Shown here piece by piece: positions 7,524-15,026 of a DNA stretch of 23,525 bases (positions are counted from its first letter, which is position 1; each line of letters opens with the position of its first letter). Source of the DNA: an uncultured Clostridia bacterium (GTDB taxonomy: Bacteria > Bacillota > Clostridia > Lachnospirales > Anaerotignaceae); assembly GCA_910587195.1 (NCBI GenBank), contig CAJUKL010000011.1, positions 33,777 to 57,301 on the forward strand. Direction: 5' to 3'. The position numbers were made by a program, and so were the translations under genes. Under the pieces are notes generated by a model. The model saw only the letters and a program-made list of their open reading frames with translations. It was not told the DNA's origin and ran no database searches.

Positions 7524-8228
7524 ATGTTAAAATTCGAAACAATCAATGAATTAACTTTAAAAGTGACTTGTAAAGGAACAGAGGAATTGATTATAAAAAC
7601 AGGTACTTTTATTGGTGGAGAAAACAGTGGATATAAAAATTATAAATTTGAAAAACTATTGCTAGGCCCACAGCAAGATATTGGACAAGCCTTATTCGGT
7701 TCACTTAAGCGACGTGTGACAGGCGAAAATATTGCTTTAACAAAAGTGATGTTAGGCGGAGATAGTATCACCTATTATGCAAATCGTGGGCAGCATGTGG
7801 TAGTATATCAGCTTGCACCAGGAGAAGTGCTTTCTATTGAATCGGAAAATATTCTTGCTTTTACTTCAGAATGTAAATATGACATTCGTTTTATTGGTAG
7901 TGGTATATTATCACAAAAAGGGCTTGCAACTTCTACCTTGACAGGACGAGGACAAAACTCTTATGTTGCTATTTTAGTAGACGGAAATCCACTTGTATTA
8001 AGCAATATCAATACTGGAAACACGCTTGTTGTTGACCCGGACGCTGTTGTTTGTTGGGTAGGAAATGGACATTGTGACCCAGATATTAAAATGGATGTCA
8101 ACTGGAAAACCTTTATAGGACAATCTTCTGGGGAATCTTATAGCTTTGAATGGGGCGGACATCAAAGAGTATCTGTCATTATACAGCCAAATGAAAGAAT
8201 GGGCGGAATTAATATCAGTATGGATTAA
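7524..8228 (+). CDS. AIM24 (TIGR00266-like) family protein
   Basis: A 234-residue all-beta protein with family features: YQLAPGEVLSIESENILAF in the middle, a Gly-rich GRGQNSYVAILVDGNPLVL segment, VDPDAVVCWVG, and a final FEWGGHQRVSVIIQP. AIM24-like proteins are widespread in bacteria, often near stress genes, and their biochemical role is not settled. The ATG at 7524 has an AAGGAA ribosome binding site seven bases upstream; the GTG at 7500 next to the terD stop would add eight residues without one. Co-transcription with the TerD gene is likely, suggesting a shared role in stress. Confidence 0.82.
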   Translation: MLKFETINELTLKVTCKGTEELIIKTGTFIGGENSGYKNYKFEKLLLGPQQDIGQALFGSLKRRVTGENIALTKVMLGGDSITYYANRGQHVVVYQLAPGEVLSIESENILAFTSECKYDIRFIGSGILSQKGLATSTLTGRGQNSYVAILVDGNPLVLSNINTGNTLVVDPDAVVCWVGNGHCDPDIKMDVNWKTFIGQSSGESYSFEWGGHQRVSVIIQPNERMGGINISMD

Positions 8229-8262
8229 AATTTAAAAAAATCATTATTTTTCCGCAAAAGGA

Positions 8263-8293
8263 TTGACTTAGAGTAAACTCTAAGTAGTATAAT
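8263..8293 (+). promoter_or_regulatory. MerR-type promoter/operator
   Basis: TTGACT (8263-8268) and TATAAT (8288-8293) are separated by 19 bp instead of 17, and the spacer carries the perfect dyad CTTAGAGT-AA-ACTCTAAG (8267-8284). A long spacer with a centred palindrome is the hallmark of MerR-family activated promoters, where the regulator untwists the DNA. No merR-like gene is in the window, so the regulator acts from elsewhere. The site should control the aldo/keto reductase and the genes after it. Confidence 0.85.
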
Positions 8294-8325
8294 TTAAAAT
8301 ACAATAGATAAAGGGAGGAATTAGA

Positions 8326-9450
8326 ATGATTTATAAAAATTTTAAAGATTTAAAATTATCCCCGCTTGGTATGGGATGTATGCGTTTGCCACTGGCAGAT
8401 GGAACAGATGCAAATATTGATGAAACAAAAACAGCCGAAATGGTCGCTTATGCCATGGAAAAAGGAATCAATTATTATGATACTGCTTGGGGCTATCATA
8501 GCGGAAATTCAGAAATTGTAATGGGAAATGTTTTAAGCAAATATCCTCGTGAAAATTATTATTTAGCTACAAAATTTCCTGGCTATGACCTCTCTAATAT
8601 GGGCAAAGTCAAAGAGATATTTGAAAAACAACTTGAAAAATGTAAAACAAACTATTTTGATTTTTATTTATTCCATAATGTATGTGAAATGAATATTGAT
8701 GCTTATTTAGATGAAAGTTATCAAATACATAGCTATTTAATGGAACAAAAACAAAAGGGGAAAATCAAACACTTAGGTTTTTCTGCCCATGGCAGTTATG
8801 ATGTTATGAAACGATTTTTAGAAAAATATGGGGAAGATATGGAGTTTTGCCAGATTCAGTTAAATTATATTGATTATTCTTTCCAAGATGCCAAATCTAA
8901 AATAGAACTTTTAAAAGAATATCAGATTCCTGTTTGGGTCATGGAACCATTAAGAGGTGGTAAACTCTGCAAACTTTCGGAAGAAGAAGTAAAACCATTA
9001 AAAGATTTTAGAAACATAGATGCAACAGAATGGGCTTTTCGTTTTTTACAAACTATTCCAGAAGTAACCATGATACTTTCGGGTATGTCCAATTTAGAGC
9101 AAATGAAACAGAACATTGCAACCTTTGAAACAGAAAAACCACTAGATAAAACAGAAATGCAAGCCTTGTTATCTGTTGCAGATGGTATGTTAACCGGAAA
9201 ATTACCTTGTACAGCTTGTCATTATTGTATCAGTCACTGTCCACAGCAATTAGATATTCCAAGACTTTTGGAACTCTATAATGAACATAATTTTACAGGT
9301 GGTGGCTTTATTGCACCAATGGTAATTTCAACCATTCCAAAGGAAAAACAACCCAGTGCTTGTATTGGTTGCAGAAGCTGTGAGGCAGTTTGTCCACAGC
9401 AAATTAAAATATCAGAAGCAATGGCAGATTTTACAGCAAAATTGAAATAA
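8326..9450 (+). CDS. Aldo/keto reductase with C-terminal 2x[4Fe-4S] domain
   Basis: A 374-residue oxidoreductase. Residues 1-280 form an AKR barrel with the catalytic set Asp52, Tyr57 (YDTAWGYH), Lys83 (ATKFP) and His117 (YLFHNV). The C-terminus has two ferredoxin-type clusters: Cys295, 298, 301, 305 (CTACHYCISHCP) and Cys346, 349, 352, 356 (CIGCRSCEAVCP). This architecture is common in anaerobes; it suggests electron flow between an iron-sulfur partner and a carbonyl substrate, but the substrate is unknown. The ATG at 8326 follows AAGGGAGG. The upstream MerR-type site suggests induction by electrophiles or redox stress. It is the first gene of a unit with a flavoprotein and an acetyltransferase. 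Confidence 0.93.
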   Translation: MIYKNFKDLKLSPLGMGCMRLPLADGTDANIDETKTAEMVAYAMEKGINYYDTAWGYHSGNSEIVMGNVLSKYPRENYYLATKFPGYDLSNMGKVKEIFEKQLEKCKTNYFDFYLFHNVCEMNIDAYLDESYQIHSYLMEQKQKGKIKHLGFSAHGSYDVMKRFLEKYGEDMEFCQIQLNYIDYSFQDAKSKIELLKEYQIPVWVMEPLRGGKLCKLSEEEVKPLKDFRNIDATEWAFRFLQTIPEVTMILSGMSNLEQMKQNIATFETEKPLDKTEMQALLSVADGMLTGKLPCTACHYCISHCPQQLDIPRLLELYNEHNFTGGGFIAPMVISTIPKEKQPSACIGCRSCEAVCPQQIKISEAMADFTAKLK

Positions 9451-9461
9451 GGAGGTAAAAC

Positions 9462-10079
9462 ATGAATGTATTATTGATAAATGGCAGCCCTCATGAAAAA
9501 GGTGCTGGCTTTACTGCTTTAAGTGAAATAGAAAAAGTTTTTCAAAAAAATGGAATTGCTACAGAAATTATTCCGGTAGGAAATCAAGCGATTCGTGGCT
9601 GTATGGCTTGTGGCTACTGTATGTCACATGGCAAATGTGCCATTACAGATATTGTAAATGAAGTAGCACCAAAATTTGAAAAAGTAGATGGCATTGTTGT
9701 TTCTAGTCCTGTTTATTATGCTTCTGCAAATGCTACTTTAGTTGCATTTTTAGACAGACTTTTTTATAGCACCCATTTTGATAAAACAATGAAAGTAGGA
9801 GCAAGTGTTGTAACTGCAAGGAGAGGTGGCTTATCCGCTACTTTTGATGAATTAAACAAATATTTTACGATTTCTGGTATGCCTGTAGCAGCAAGTCAAT
9901 ATTGGAATAGTTTGCATGGTAATAGTGCAGAAGAAGCAGCACAGGATAAAGAAGGGTTACAAACAATGCGGACTTTAGCAGAAAGCATGTCATTTTTAAT
10001 AAAAAGTATTGCACTTGGCAAAGAAAAATATGGCTTACCAGAAAAAGAACAAAAAATTGTAACAAGCTTTATTCGATAA
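9462..10079 (+). CDS. Iron-sulfur flavoprotein-like NAD(P)H-dependent oxidoreductase
   Basis: A 205-residue flavodoxin-fold protein: N-terminal VLLINGSPHEKG binds the FMN phosphate and SSPVYYASANATL is a second flavin loop. Cys47, Cys50, Cys53 and Cys59 (CMACGYCMSHGKC, spacing CX2CX2CX5C) form the compact cluster motif of Isf-type iron-sulfur flavoproteins; proteins with this motif reduce oxygen, peroxide or quinones in anaerobes. Actual cluster binding is inferred. It lies 11 bases after the aldo/keto reductase with an AAGGAGGT ribosome binding site, so the two are almost certainly one transcript and may exchange electrons. Confidence 0.85.
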   Translation: MNVLLINGSPHEKGAGFTALSEIEKVFQKNGIATEIIPVGNQAIRGCMACGYCMSHGKCAITDIVNEVAPKFEKVDGIVVSSPVYYASANATLVAFLDRLFYSTHFDKTMKVGASVVTARRGGLSATFDELNKYFTISGMPVAASQYWNSLHGNSAEEAAQDKEGLQTMRTLAESMSFLIKSIALGKEKYGLPEKEQKIVTSFIR

Positions 10080-10166
10080 TTATGGGAAGAAGGTGGTAAG
10101 GTGAAGCGTTGTATTGTAGTATTTGGAATCGTTTTTTAAAACAAATCATAAGTAAGGAGAATAGAT

Positions 10167-10784
10167 ATGACGATTCCAATATATCCTCGGACTGGGGATA
10201 AACAAACGATTTATTTAAAAGATGTAATTACAAATCCCAATATTATGGTGGGAGAATATACTATGTATCATGACTTTGTAGACCCTACAGCATTTGAAAA
10301 AAAGAATGTGTTATACCACTATCCTATTAACCATGATAAATTAGTCATTGGAAAATTTTGCTCTATTGCTTGTGGTGCTCGTTTTTTGTTAAATAGTGCA
10401 AACCATACCCTTCAATCTTTGTCAACTTATCCTTTCCCACTTTTTTATGAAGAATGGGAATTAAAAAAAGAATCGGTTACTGATTCTTGGGATAATAAAG
10501 GTGATATTATCATTGGAAATGATGTTTGGATTGGTTATGAAGCAGTTATTTTGGCTGGTGTTACAATAGGTGATGGTGCAATTATTGGAACACGTGCAGT
10601 TGTTACAAAAGATGTTCCCCCTTATAGCATTGTAGGTGGTATCCCTGCCAAGCAAATACGAAAACGCTATTCTGATGATATTATCTCTGAATTGCTAAAA
10701 ATAAAATGGTGGGATTGGGAAAAAGAACGAATCTCTCAAAATATCGCAGCCATACAGCAGGGAAAAATAAAAGACTTTGTATAA
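10167..10784 (+). CDS. Vat-family (xenobiotic) acetyltransferase, left-handed beta helix
   Basis: A 205-residue hexapeptide-repeat acetyltransferase closest to the Vat/CatB group, which acetylates streptogramin A or chloramphenicol: LYHYPINHDKLVIGKFCSIA, NSANH with the likely catalytic His80, STYPFPLF, then IIIGNDVWIGYEAVILAGV, IGDGAIIGTRAVVTKDV, GGIPAKQIRKR and the terminal IKWWDW. Many chromosomal members of this family have no proven drug substrate, so resistance is not established. AAGGAG lies eight bases before ATG 10167. It follows the flavoprotein by 87 bases and precedes a clear terminator, so it may be the last gene of the MerR-controlled unit. Confidence 0.85.
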   Translation: MTIPIYPRTGDKQTIYLKDVITNPNIMVGEYTMYHDFVDPTAFEKKNVLYHYPINHDKLVIGKFCSIACGARFLLNSANHTLQSLSTYPFPLFYEEWELKKESVTDSWDNKGDIIIGNDVWIGYEAVILAGVTIGDGAIIGTRAVVTKDVPPYSIVGGIPAKQIRKRYSDDIISELLKIKWWDWEKERISQNIAAIQQGKIKDFV

Positions 10785-10790
10785 AAATAT

Positions 10791-10823
10791 AGCAGGAAAT
10801 CAAAAAGGATTTCCTGCTTTTTC
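10791..10823 (+). terminator. Intrinsic terminator after the acetyltransferase
   Basis: A perfect 11-bp stem AGCAGGAAATC (10791-10801)/GATTTCCTGCT (10808-10818) with a 6-nt loop runs into TTTTTC at 10818-10823. It ends the unit that begins at the MerR-type promoter. Confidence 0.9.
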
Positions 10824-10844
10824 ATCAATAGTAGGAGGTAGCAT

Positions 10845-11138
10845 ATGAGTTTTACAGTAAATATTTATTATACAGGAACAAATGGAAATGCTAAAAAATT
10901 TGCAGAAGAAATGGTTACAAGTGGAACCGTTGCAGCGATTCGTGCAGAAGAAGGAAATGAACAATATGAATATTTTTTTCCTATGGAAGATAGTGAAACA
11001 GTCCTATTAGTAGATAGATGGAAAAATCAGGAGGCTTTGGATATACACCATAAATCAGAAATGATGCAAACGATTGCAGAACTTCGCAAAAAATATAAGC
11101 TTCACATGAGAGTGGAAAAATTTATAGATTTTATATGA
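10845..11138 (+). CDS. Antibiotic biosynthesis monooxygenase (ABM)-domain protein
   Basis: A 97-residue protein fitting the dimeric ferredoxin-like ABM/YgiN fold: a start strand (FTVNIYYTGTNGNAKKFAEEM), the central YEYFFPMEDSETVLLVDRWKNQEALDIHHKS and a final helix-strand. Conserved W and H in RW..Q.ALD.HH are typical of the family, which includes quinol monooxygenases and many proteins of unknown role. The AGGAGG ribosome binding site is seven bases before ATG 10845. It lies just after a terminator; no promoter of its own was recognised. Confidence 0.82.
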   Translation: MSFTVNIYYTGTNGNAKKFAEEMVTSGTVAAIRAEEGNEQYEYFFPMEDSETVLLVDRWKNQEALDIHHKSEMMQTIAELRKKYKLHMRVEKFIDFI

Positions 11139-11142
11139 TACT

Positions 11143-11499
11143 ATGATTTTAATAACATCATCCCCTCATAAAGCCATAACAGTATGGTTAAAAGAAGCAA
11201 TCGTTGCATTATCTCAAAATGATTTAGATGGCTTTCTGGATAAATTTGATTATAGTGCTTTGAAAAAAAGTGATTTTTATATGCTATTACGATGTGGAAA
11301 TGAAAAAAGAAAACCACTTATAATTGATAGCCCTTATGACACTCCTTTACAGAAAAAAATTAAAAAAACACAATATAGTTATTTATTACAATGCGATTTA
11401 TATACTTATGGTAAAGCCAATGGTTTACGTTTAGAAGTAGAGTTTCTAATAGACAAAGATATGTTTTATGTAATACTACAAGATATTCTTAATAAGTAA
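11143..11499 (+). CDS. Hypothetical protein (possible DUF7668-like)
   Basis: A 118-residue protein I do not recognise with certainty. It has an amphipathic N-terminal helix (HKAITVWLKEAIVALSQNDLDGF), a central basic region, and a C-terminal beta part (LQCDLYTYGKANGLRLEVEF, then MFYVILQDIL) that loosely resembles small bacterial DUF7668 proteins. The ATG at 11143 is four bases after the ABM stop with no Shine-Dalgarno sequence, so it would rely on translational coupling, or the start may be wrong. It is followed in the same frame by a gene remnant. Confidence 0.6.
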   Translation: MILITSSPHKAITVWLKEAIVALSQNDLDGFLDKFDYSALKKSDFYMLLRCGNEKRKPLIIDSPYDTPLQKKIKKTQYSYLLQCDLYTYGKANGLRLEVEFLIDKDMFYVILQDILNK

Positions 11500-11708
11500 C
11501 TTGTACGCAAATTATTTCAAGGAAAAATCATACAAGAAGATGCTCATGTTGCAAATGAGCATATTAATATCTATCTTAATGAAAAAAAATAAACATTCTT
11601 TCCGTAGAAGAAGGACAAGGAAATGGACATCGTGACTATTCTTTCTTTTTGGATACCGATATTTGCACTTTAAATGATATTAAGAGTATAAAAATAGAAT
11701 GCAGGTGA
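11500..11708 (+). pseudogene. Frameshifted, 5'-truncated remnant of an unknown gene
   Basis: Protein-like sequence without a start codon continues in the same frame after the TAA at 11497-11499 for 30 codons (GKIIQEDAHVANEHINIYL and so on) and stops at TAA 11590-11592. In the -1 frame the coding character continues from the run of eight A (11582-11589) through ILSVEEGQGNGHRDYSFFLD to TGA at 11706-11708. One missing A would explain the break. I do not recognise the parent family. The reading is inferred from amino-acid composition only. Confidence 0.45.
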
Positions 11709-11712
11709 CATA

Positions 11713-12000
11713 ATGTATAGTTTTGAAGAAATTAAAAAATTGTTACAAATAAGTATTTGTAAGGGATATGAAGCAGAACTTCGCATCTATTTATATAAAA
11801 AAGAATACATGATAATTATATATGATGACCATTGTTCTTTTCAGCGGTGTGGTTATAAAGATGGAAGTGGAGAACAGAATTATAGCAACCTTGACCAATT
11901 ATATACTGCAAGGCAAGTTGATAATATTATACTGCAAAAAGACTGGAAAAATATAGATAATTTAGAGTGTATCGATTTTGATATGCTTGATTTATGGTAA
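11713..12000 (+). CDS. Hypothetical small acidic protein
   Basis: A 95-residue protein of unknown family. It has an N-terminal helix (YSFEEIKKLLQISICKGYE), short strands (ELRIYLYKKEYMIIIYDD) and an acidic C-terminus (IDNLECIDFDMLDLW). The ATG at 11713 follows AGGTG by five bases. Its size, acidity and position among a decayed gene and other small ORFs recall orphan immunity-protein islands of polymorphic toxin systems, but no specific family match supports that. Repeat copy C begins right after its stop codon. Confidence 0.6.
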   Translation: MYSFEEIKKLLQISICKGYEAELRIYLYKKEYMIIIYDDHCSFQRCGYKDGSGEQNYSNLDQLYTARQVDNIILQKDWKNIDNLECIDFDMLDLW

Positions 12001-12001
12001 A

Positions 12002-12170
12002 AAACCTTGAGATTTCGGTTTCCATTTCATTCTGGATGTTCAGCATCCTTAAAAATATTGAAAAGATATTGATTTTATAAGGAAAAACGCTAGTTTTTCC
12101 AGTAAAGTTTTTGATCAAGCTTTCTTTAAAAAGCTTGTAGGAACTTGAGGGCAACGCCCTCAAGGTTTTT
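12002..12170. repeat. Dispersed intergenic hairpin repeat, copy C (composite)
   Basis: The left part (12002-12055) matches copy D in plus orientation (CTTGAG..GGTYTCCATTTCATTCYGG). The next part is hairpin H5 with arms GGAAAAAC (12081-12088)/GTTTTTCC (12093-12100), also in plus orientation. The right part holds H3, CTTGAGGGC (12144-12152)/GCCCTCAAG (12156-12164), with flanks in the opposite orientation. The two orientations meet at the palindrome CAAGCTTT (12116-12123)/AAAGCTTG (12130-12137). AAAACCTTGAG (12001-12011) is the exact inverse of 12159-12169. H3 is followed by GTTTTT and could terminate transcription. Confidence 0.7.
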
Positions 12171-12178
12171 AACAGACA

Positions 12179-12205
12179 AAACCCGCCATCTGGCGGGTTT
12201 TTTTT
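12179..12205. terminator. Bidirectional intrinsic terminator
   Basis: A perfect 10-bp stem AAACCCGCCA (12179-12188)/TGGCGGGTTT (12191-12200) with a 2-nt loop lies between convergent genes. It is followed by a run of eight T on the plus strand (12198-12205) and by TTTTG on the minus strand. The T-run overlaps the stop codon of the exported protein gene, so it ends transcripts from both sides. Confidence 0.88.
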
Positions 12206-13223
12206 ATTCGATGACATCACTACCTACATAAATTTTAGAATCTTTTAATTCTGCTGCTTTTTCAGATTTTAATACTTCATTTCCCTTTTTATATTCTGCT
12301 TTTCCTAAGGTAATTTCGATTGTTACACCATCTTTTTGCAGCAAAACAGGTTTATCATTTGCAGTCCATGTTACAGTAAAGCCTTTTTTTTCAGCAGATT
12401 CGCGTAAAGGTACTAATTCCACTGGTTTTTGTGTTTCTGGTTTAGCCTCTGGAAGTTCTACTATTTCTATAGGTTTTTGCATTTCTGATGGAGATGCTTC
12501 TGTAGGTTCTTTTATTTCTACAGGTTCTTCTGACTTTTTTTCTTCTGGTATTTCTTCTGTTGGCTCTAAAATTGGTTCTTCTGCAATTTCTGCACCTTCC
12601 AATATCATCACAAATACAGGTGCTGTTTGTGCTGGAATACTTCTTGTTGTTGCGCCATATACCACCATGCAATCTTGCTCTTTTACATCATCTGCTGTAA
12701 ACACCTTTTTACTGCCTTTGCTATCAACGATTTTTGTTTCTTCTGCAATGTTTAATTGTAACATTGGTTGTGCATCCTGGCTGGTTAATTCTTCATCAAA
12801 ATAACCTGTTGTTACAAAATTTTCTGTTCCCACAACAAAACCAAATGCGTTTGTCATAGGAGGTAAGCTCAATGTCATAGGGCCATTTTTTAAAATAATT
12901 CCTGTAATATCCATGTCTTTTTGTAATTCGTCAAATGTCATAAAACTGCCATCTTTACTATTGACAATAAATGCAGTTTCTTCTGCTGTAAATCTAACGC
13001 CCATATCCTCATTTGTTACAGAAATGATATATCCATTTTTTCCTTTTTCAATAGATTCTATTTTTCCTGCCATTGTCATATATTGACTTTCTAATGCCAT
13101 GTCTTGTTCTCCTATTTCTTGGTTTGCAGAAATAAGTAAAGGTTGTTTTACTTGCTCTGCAAAAACATTGATGGAACCTAATACACTAAAAGCAAGCATT
13201 GCTGCAAATATTCTTTTTTTCAT
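12204..13223 (-). CDS. Exported protein with C-terminal copper amine oxidase N-domain-like (stalk) module
   Basis: A 339-residue secreted protein. A signal peptide (MKKRIFAAMLAFSVLGSINVFA, probable cleavage before EQV) leads to an unrecognised domain of about 180 residues, then a Pro/Glu-rich linker with an imperfect repeat (QKPIEIVELPEA, QKPVELVPLRES), then a C-terminal segment VTWTANDKPVLLQ..VTIEITLGK..YKKGNE typical of the copper amine oxidase N-terminal-like (PF07833) module. In clostridia this module is a cell-surface add-on without oxidase activity. Two starts are possible, 13223 or 13229 (adds Met-Ile); AGGAGG is ten or four bases upstream. Cell-envelope role inferred. Confidence 0.78.
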   Translation of the reverse strand: MKKRIFAAMLAFSVLGSINVFAEQVKQPLLISANQEIGEQDMALESQYMTMAGKIESIEKGKNGYIISVTNEDMGVRFTAEETAFIVNSKDGSFMTFDELQKDMDITGIILKNGPMTLSLPPMTNAFGFVVGTENFVTTGYFDEELTSQDAQPMLQLNIAEETKIVDSKGSKKVFTADDVKEQDCMVVYGATTRSIPAQTAPVFVMILEGAEIAEEPILEPTEEIPEEKKSEEPVEIKEPTEASPSEMQKPIEIVELPEAKPETQKPVELVPLRESAEKKGFTVTWTANDKPVLLQKDGVTIEITLGKAEYKKGNEVLKSEKAAELKDSKIYVGSDVIE

Positions 13224-13316
13224 AATCATTCTTCCTCCTAAAGATAATTCATTTTTGTTTTCTGTAATATAAGACGGCAGCAAATAGAAATTAGTTCCCT
13301 AAAATAAAAGTTTTTT

Positions 13317-13553
13317 TTACAATACAAAATCTACGCCCATCATAATTGCAACATCAACCATTTCTGTTACTAATGCATAGGTTTCTTCATCTGATTTTAA
13401 ACGCTCCATTGTTTCTTCGTCCCCTTCAAAGCTACAAATCAGTTGTCCTTCTGCATCATAAAAATCCGCTCTCCATTCATCTGTTCTTTTTTTGTATTTT
13501 TTTAAATAATACCATATTTCATTTATCCCACTTACAATATATTTATCAATCAT
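13317..13553 (-). CDS. Hypothetical protein, 78 residues
   Basis: A small acidic, soluble-looking protein of unknown family: WYYLKKYKKRTDEWRADFYDAEGQLICSFEGDEETMERLKSD, then a hydrophobic helix (LVTEMVDVAIMMGVDFVL). There is no signal peptide. AGGAGG lies seven bases before the second of two consecutive ATG codons, so I place the start at 13553 rather than 13556. It lies 24 bases after asnS and is probably on that transcript. No function is proposed. Confidence 0.7.
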   Translation of the reverse strand: MIDKYIVSGINEIWYYLKKYKKRTDEWRADFYDAEGQLICSFEGDEETMERLKSDEETYALVTEMVDVAIMMGVDFVL

Positions 13554-13577
13554 CATAAAACCTCCTTATAGATTATC

Positions 13578-14972
13578 TTAATATTCTGCATTATGAACTG
13601 TTCGAGGATAGGGGATAACATCTCTAATATTACTCATGCCTGTCAAATACATGACTGCTCTTTCAAAACCCAAGCCAAAGCCTGCATGACGTGTACCCCC
13701 ATATCTTCTTAAATCCAGATACCACCAATAGTCTTGTTTTTTCATAGATAATTCTTGCATACGTTGTTCTAATTTTTCTAGTCGTTCTTCTCTTTGGCTT
13801 CCGCCTATGATTTCTCCAATTCCCGGCACAAGCAAATCCATTGCTGCAACAGTTCGATTATCTTCATTCATTCTCATATAAAAGGCTTTTATCTCTTTGG
13901 GATAATCTGTTACAAAAACTGGTTTTTGAAATATCTGCTCTGTCAAATATCTTTCATGTTCTGTTTGTAAATCCATCCCCCATTTTACAGGATAAACAAA
14001 TTTTTGTTTTGCTTTTTCTAACAGTTGTATTGCTTCTGTATAGGTTATTTTTGCAAAATCAGAAGATATAATATTATTTAATCTTTTTAAAAGTTCCTTA
14101 TCCACAAATTGATTAAAAAAATTCATTTCTTCGGGAGCTTTTTCCAGCACAAAAGACAGGATATATTTTAGCATTTCCTCTGCAATTTCCATATTATTGT
14201 TTAAATCTGCAAAAGCCATTTCTGGCTCTACCATCCAAAATTCTGCTGCATGGCGTGTTGTATTGGAATTTTCTGCACGAAAGGTAGGCCCAAACGTATA
14301 AATATTGCGAAACGCCATTGCAAATGTTTCGCCAGAAAGCTGACCACTTACGGTTAAATTTGTTTCTTTTCCAAAAAAATCTTTGGAAAAATCAACTTCT
14401 CCTTTTTCTGTTAAAGGTACATTTTTGAGTGGCATTGTTGTAACAGAAAACATTTCTCCTGCCCCTTCACAATCATTACCTGTAATAATAGGTGTGTGTA
14501 CATATACAAAGCCCTTTTCCTGAAAAAATGTGTGTATTGCATAAGCAATCAGACTTCTGACGCGAAACACAGCAGAAAAAGTATTTGTTCTGGGACGTAA
14601 ATAAGCAATTTTTCTAAGATATTCAAAAGAATGTCTTTTTTTCTGCAAAGGATAAGAACCATCACACTCTCCTTCTATTTCTACCTTTTTAGCTTTTAAT
14701 TCAAAAGGCTGTTTTGCATCTGGAGTTTCCTCCAAAATACCAGTTATAATTACTGCTGTTCCAATATTCCGCTTAACAATATTTGTATAATCGGGAAGTT
14801 GTTCTGCTTCTAATACCACTTGTATATTTTTTAAAAAAGTTCCATCATTTAATTCTAAAAATCCAAATGCTTTTGAACTTCTAATGGTACGAATCCAGCC
14901 GGCTATTTGAATTTCCTTTTGCAGATAGTCTTTTTGATTTTTATAAATATCCTTTATTTGTATGAAATCCAA
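13578..14972 (-). CDS. asnS: Asparaginyl-tRNA synthetase
   Basis: A 464-residue class IIb synthetase charging tRNA-Asn. The N-terminal OB-fold (about 17-100, IQIAGWIRTIRSSKAFGFLEL) recognises the anticodon. The catalytic core shows GAGEMFSV, class II motif 2 (FRAENSNTTRHAAEFWMVEPEM, near 230) and motif 3 (GFGLGFERAVMYLTG, then IRDVIPYPR) at the end. The length is typical. The start is TTG at 14972, after a GAAGGGA ribosome binding site; no ATG gives a complete N-terminus. The upstream gap of 54 bases to msrAB is too short for a T-box leader, so it is probably transcribed from further upstream. Confidence 0.96.
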   Translation of the reverse strand: MDFIQIKDIYKNQKDYLQKEIQIAGWIRTIRSSKAFGFLELNDGTFLKNIQVVLEAEQLPDYTNIVKRNIGTAVIITGILEETPDAKQPFELKAKKVEIEGECDGSYPLQKKRHSFEYLRKIAYLRPRTNTFSAVFRVRSLIAYAIHTFFQEKGFVYVHTPIITGNDCEGAGEMFSVTTMPLKNVPLTEKGEVDFSKDFFGKETNLTVSGQLSGETFAMAFRNIYTFGPTFRAENSNTTRHAAEFWMVEPEMAFADLNNNMEIAEEMLKYILSFVLEKAPEEMNFFNQFVDKELLKRLNNIISSDFAKITYTEAIQLLEKAKQKFVYPVKWGMDLQTEHERYLTEQIFQKPVFVTDYPKEIKAFYMRMNEDNRTVAAMDLLVPGIGEIIGGSQREERLEKLEQRMQELSMKKQDYWWYLDLRRYGGTRHAGFGLGFERAVMYLTGMSNIRDVIPYPRTVHNAEY

Positions 14973-15026
14973 TGGGTTCCCTTCTTTCCTTTCCAGTTTA
15001 TGCTGCTATTCTTTGATAAAAAATCT

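Noticed and set aside
10101..10139. 12-residue ORF (MKRCIVVFGIVF) before the Vat-like gene, with an AAGGTGG ribosome binding site
   Set aside because: It could be a leader peptide or the truncated signal peptide of a lost gene, but there are no attenuator hairpins between it and the next gene and nothing else supports translation.
12442..12672. 76-codon minus-strand ORF inside the exported protein gene
   Set aside because: It is an alternative-frame shadow of the Pro/Glu-rich linker; the main frame has a signal peptide and a recognised domain.
14973..15026. T-box leader for asnS
   Set aside because: Only 54 bases separate asnS from msrAB, too short for a T-box, and no conserved T-box sequence is visible.
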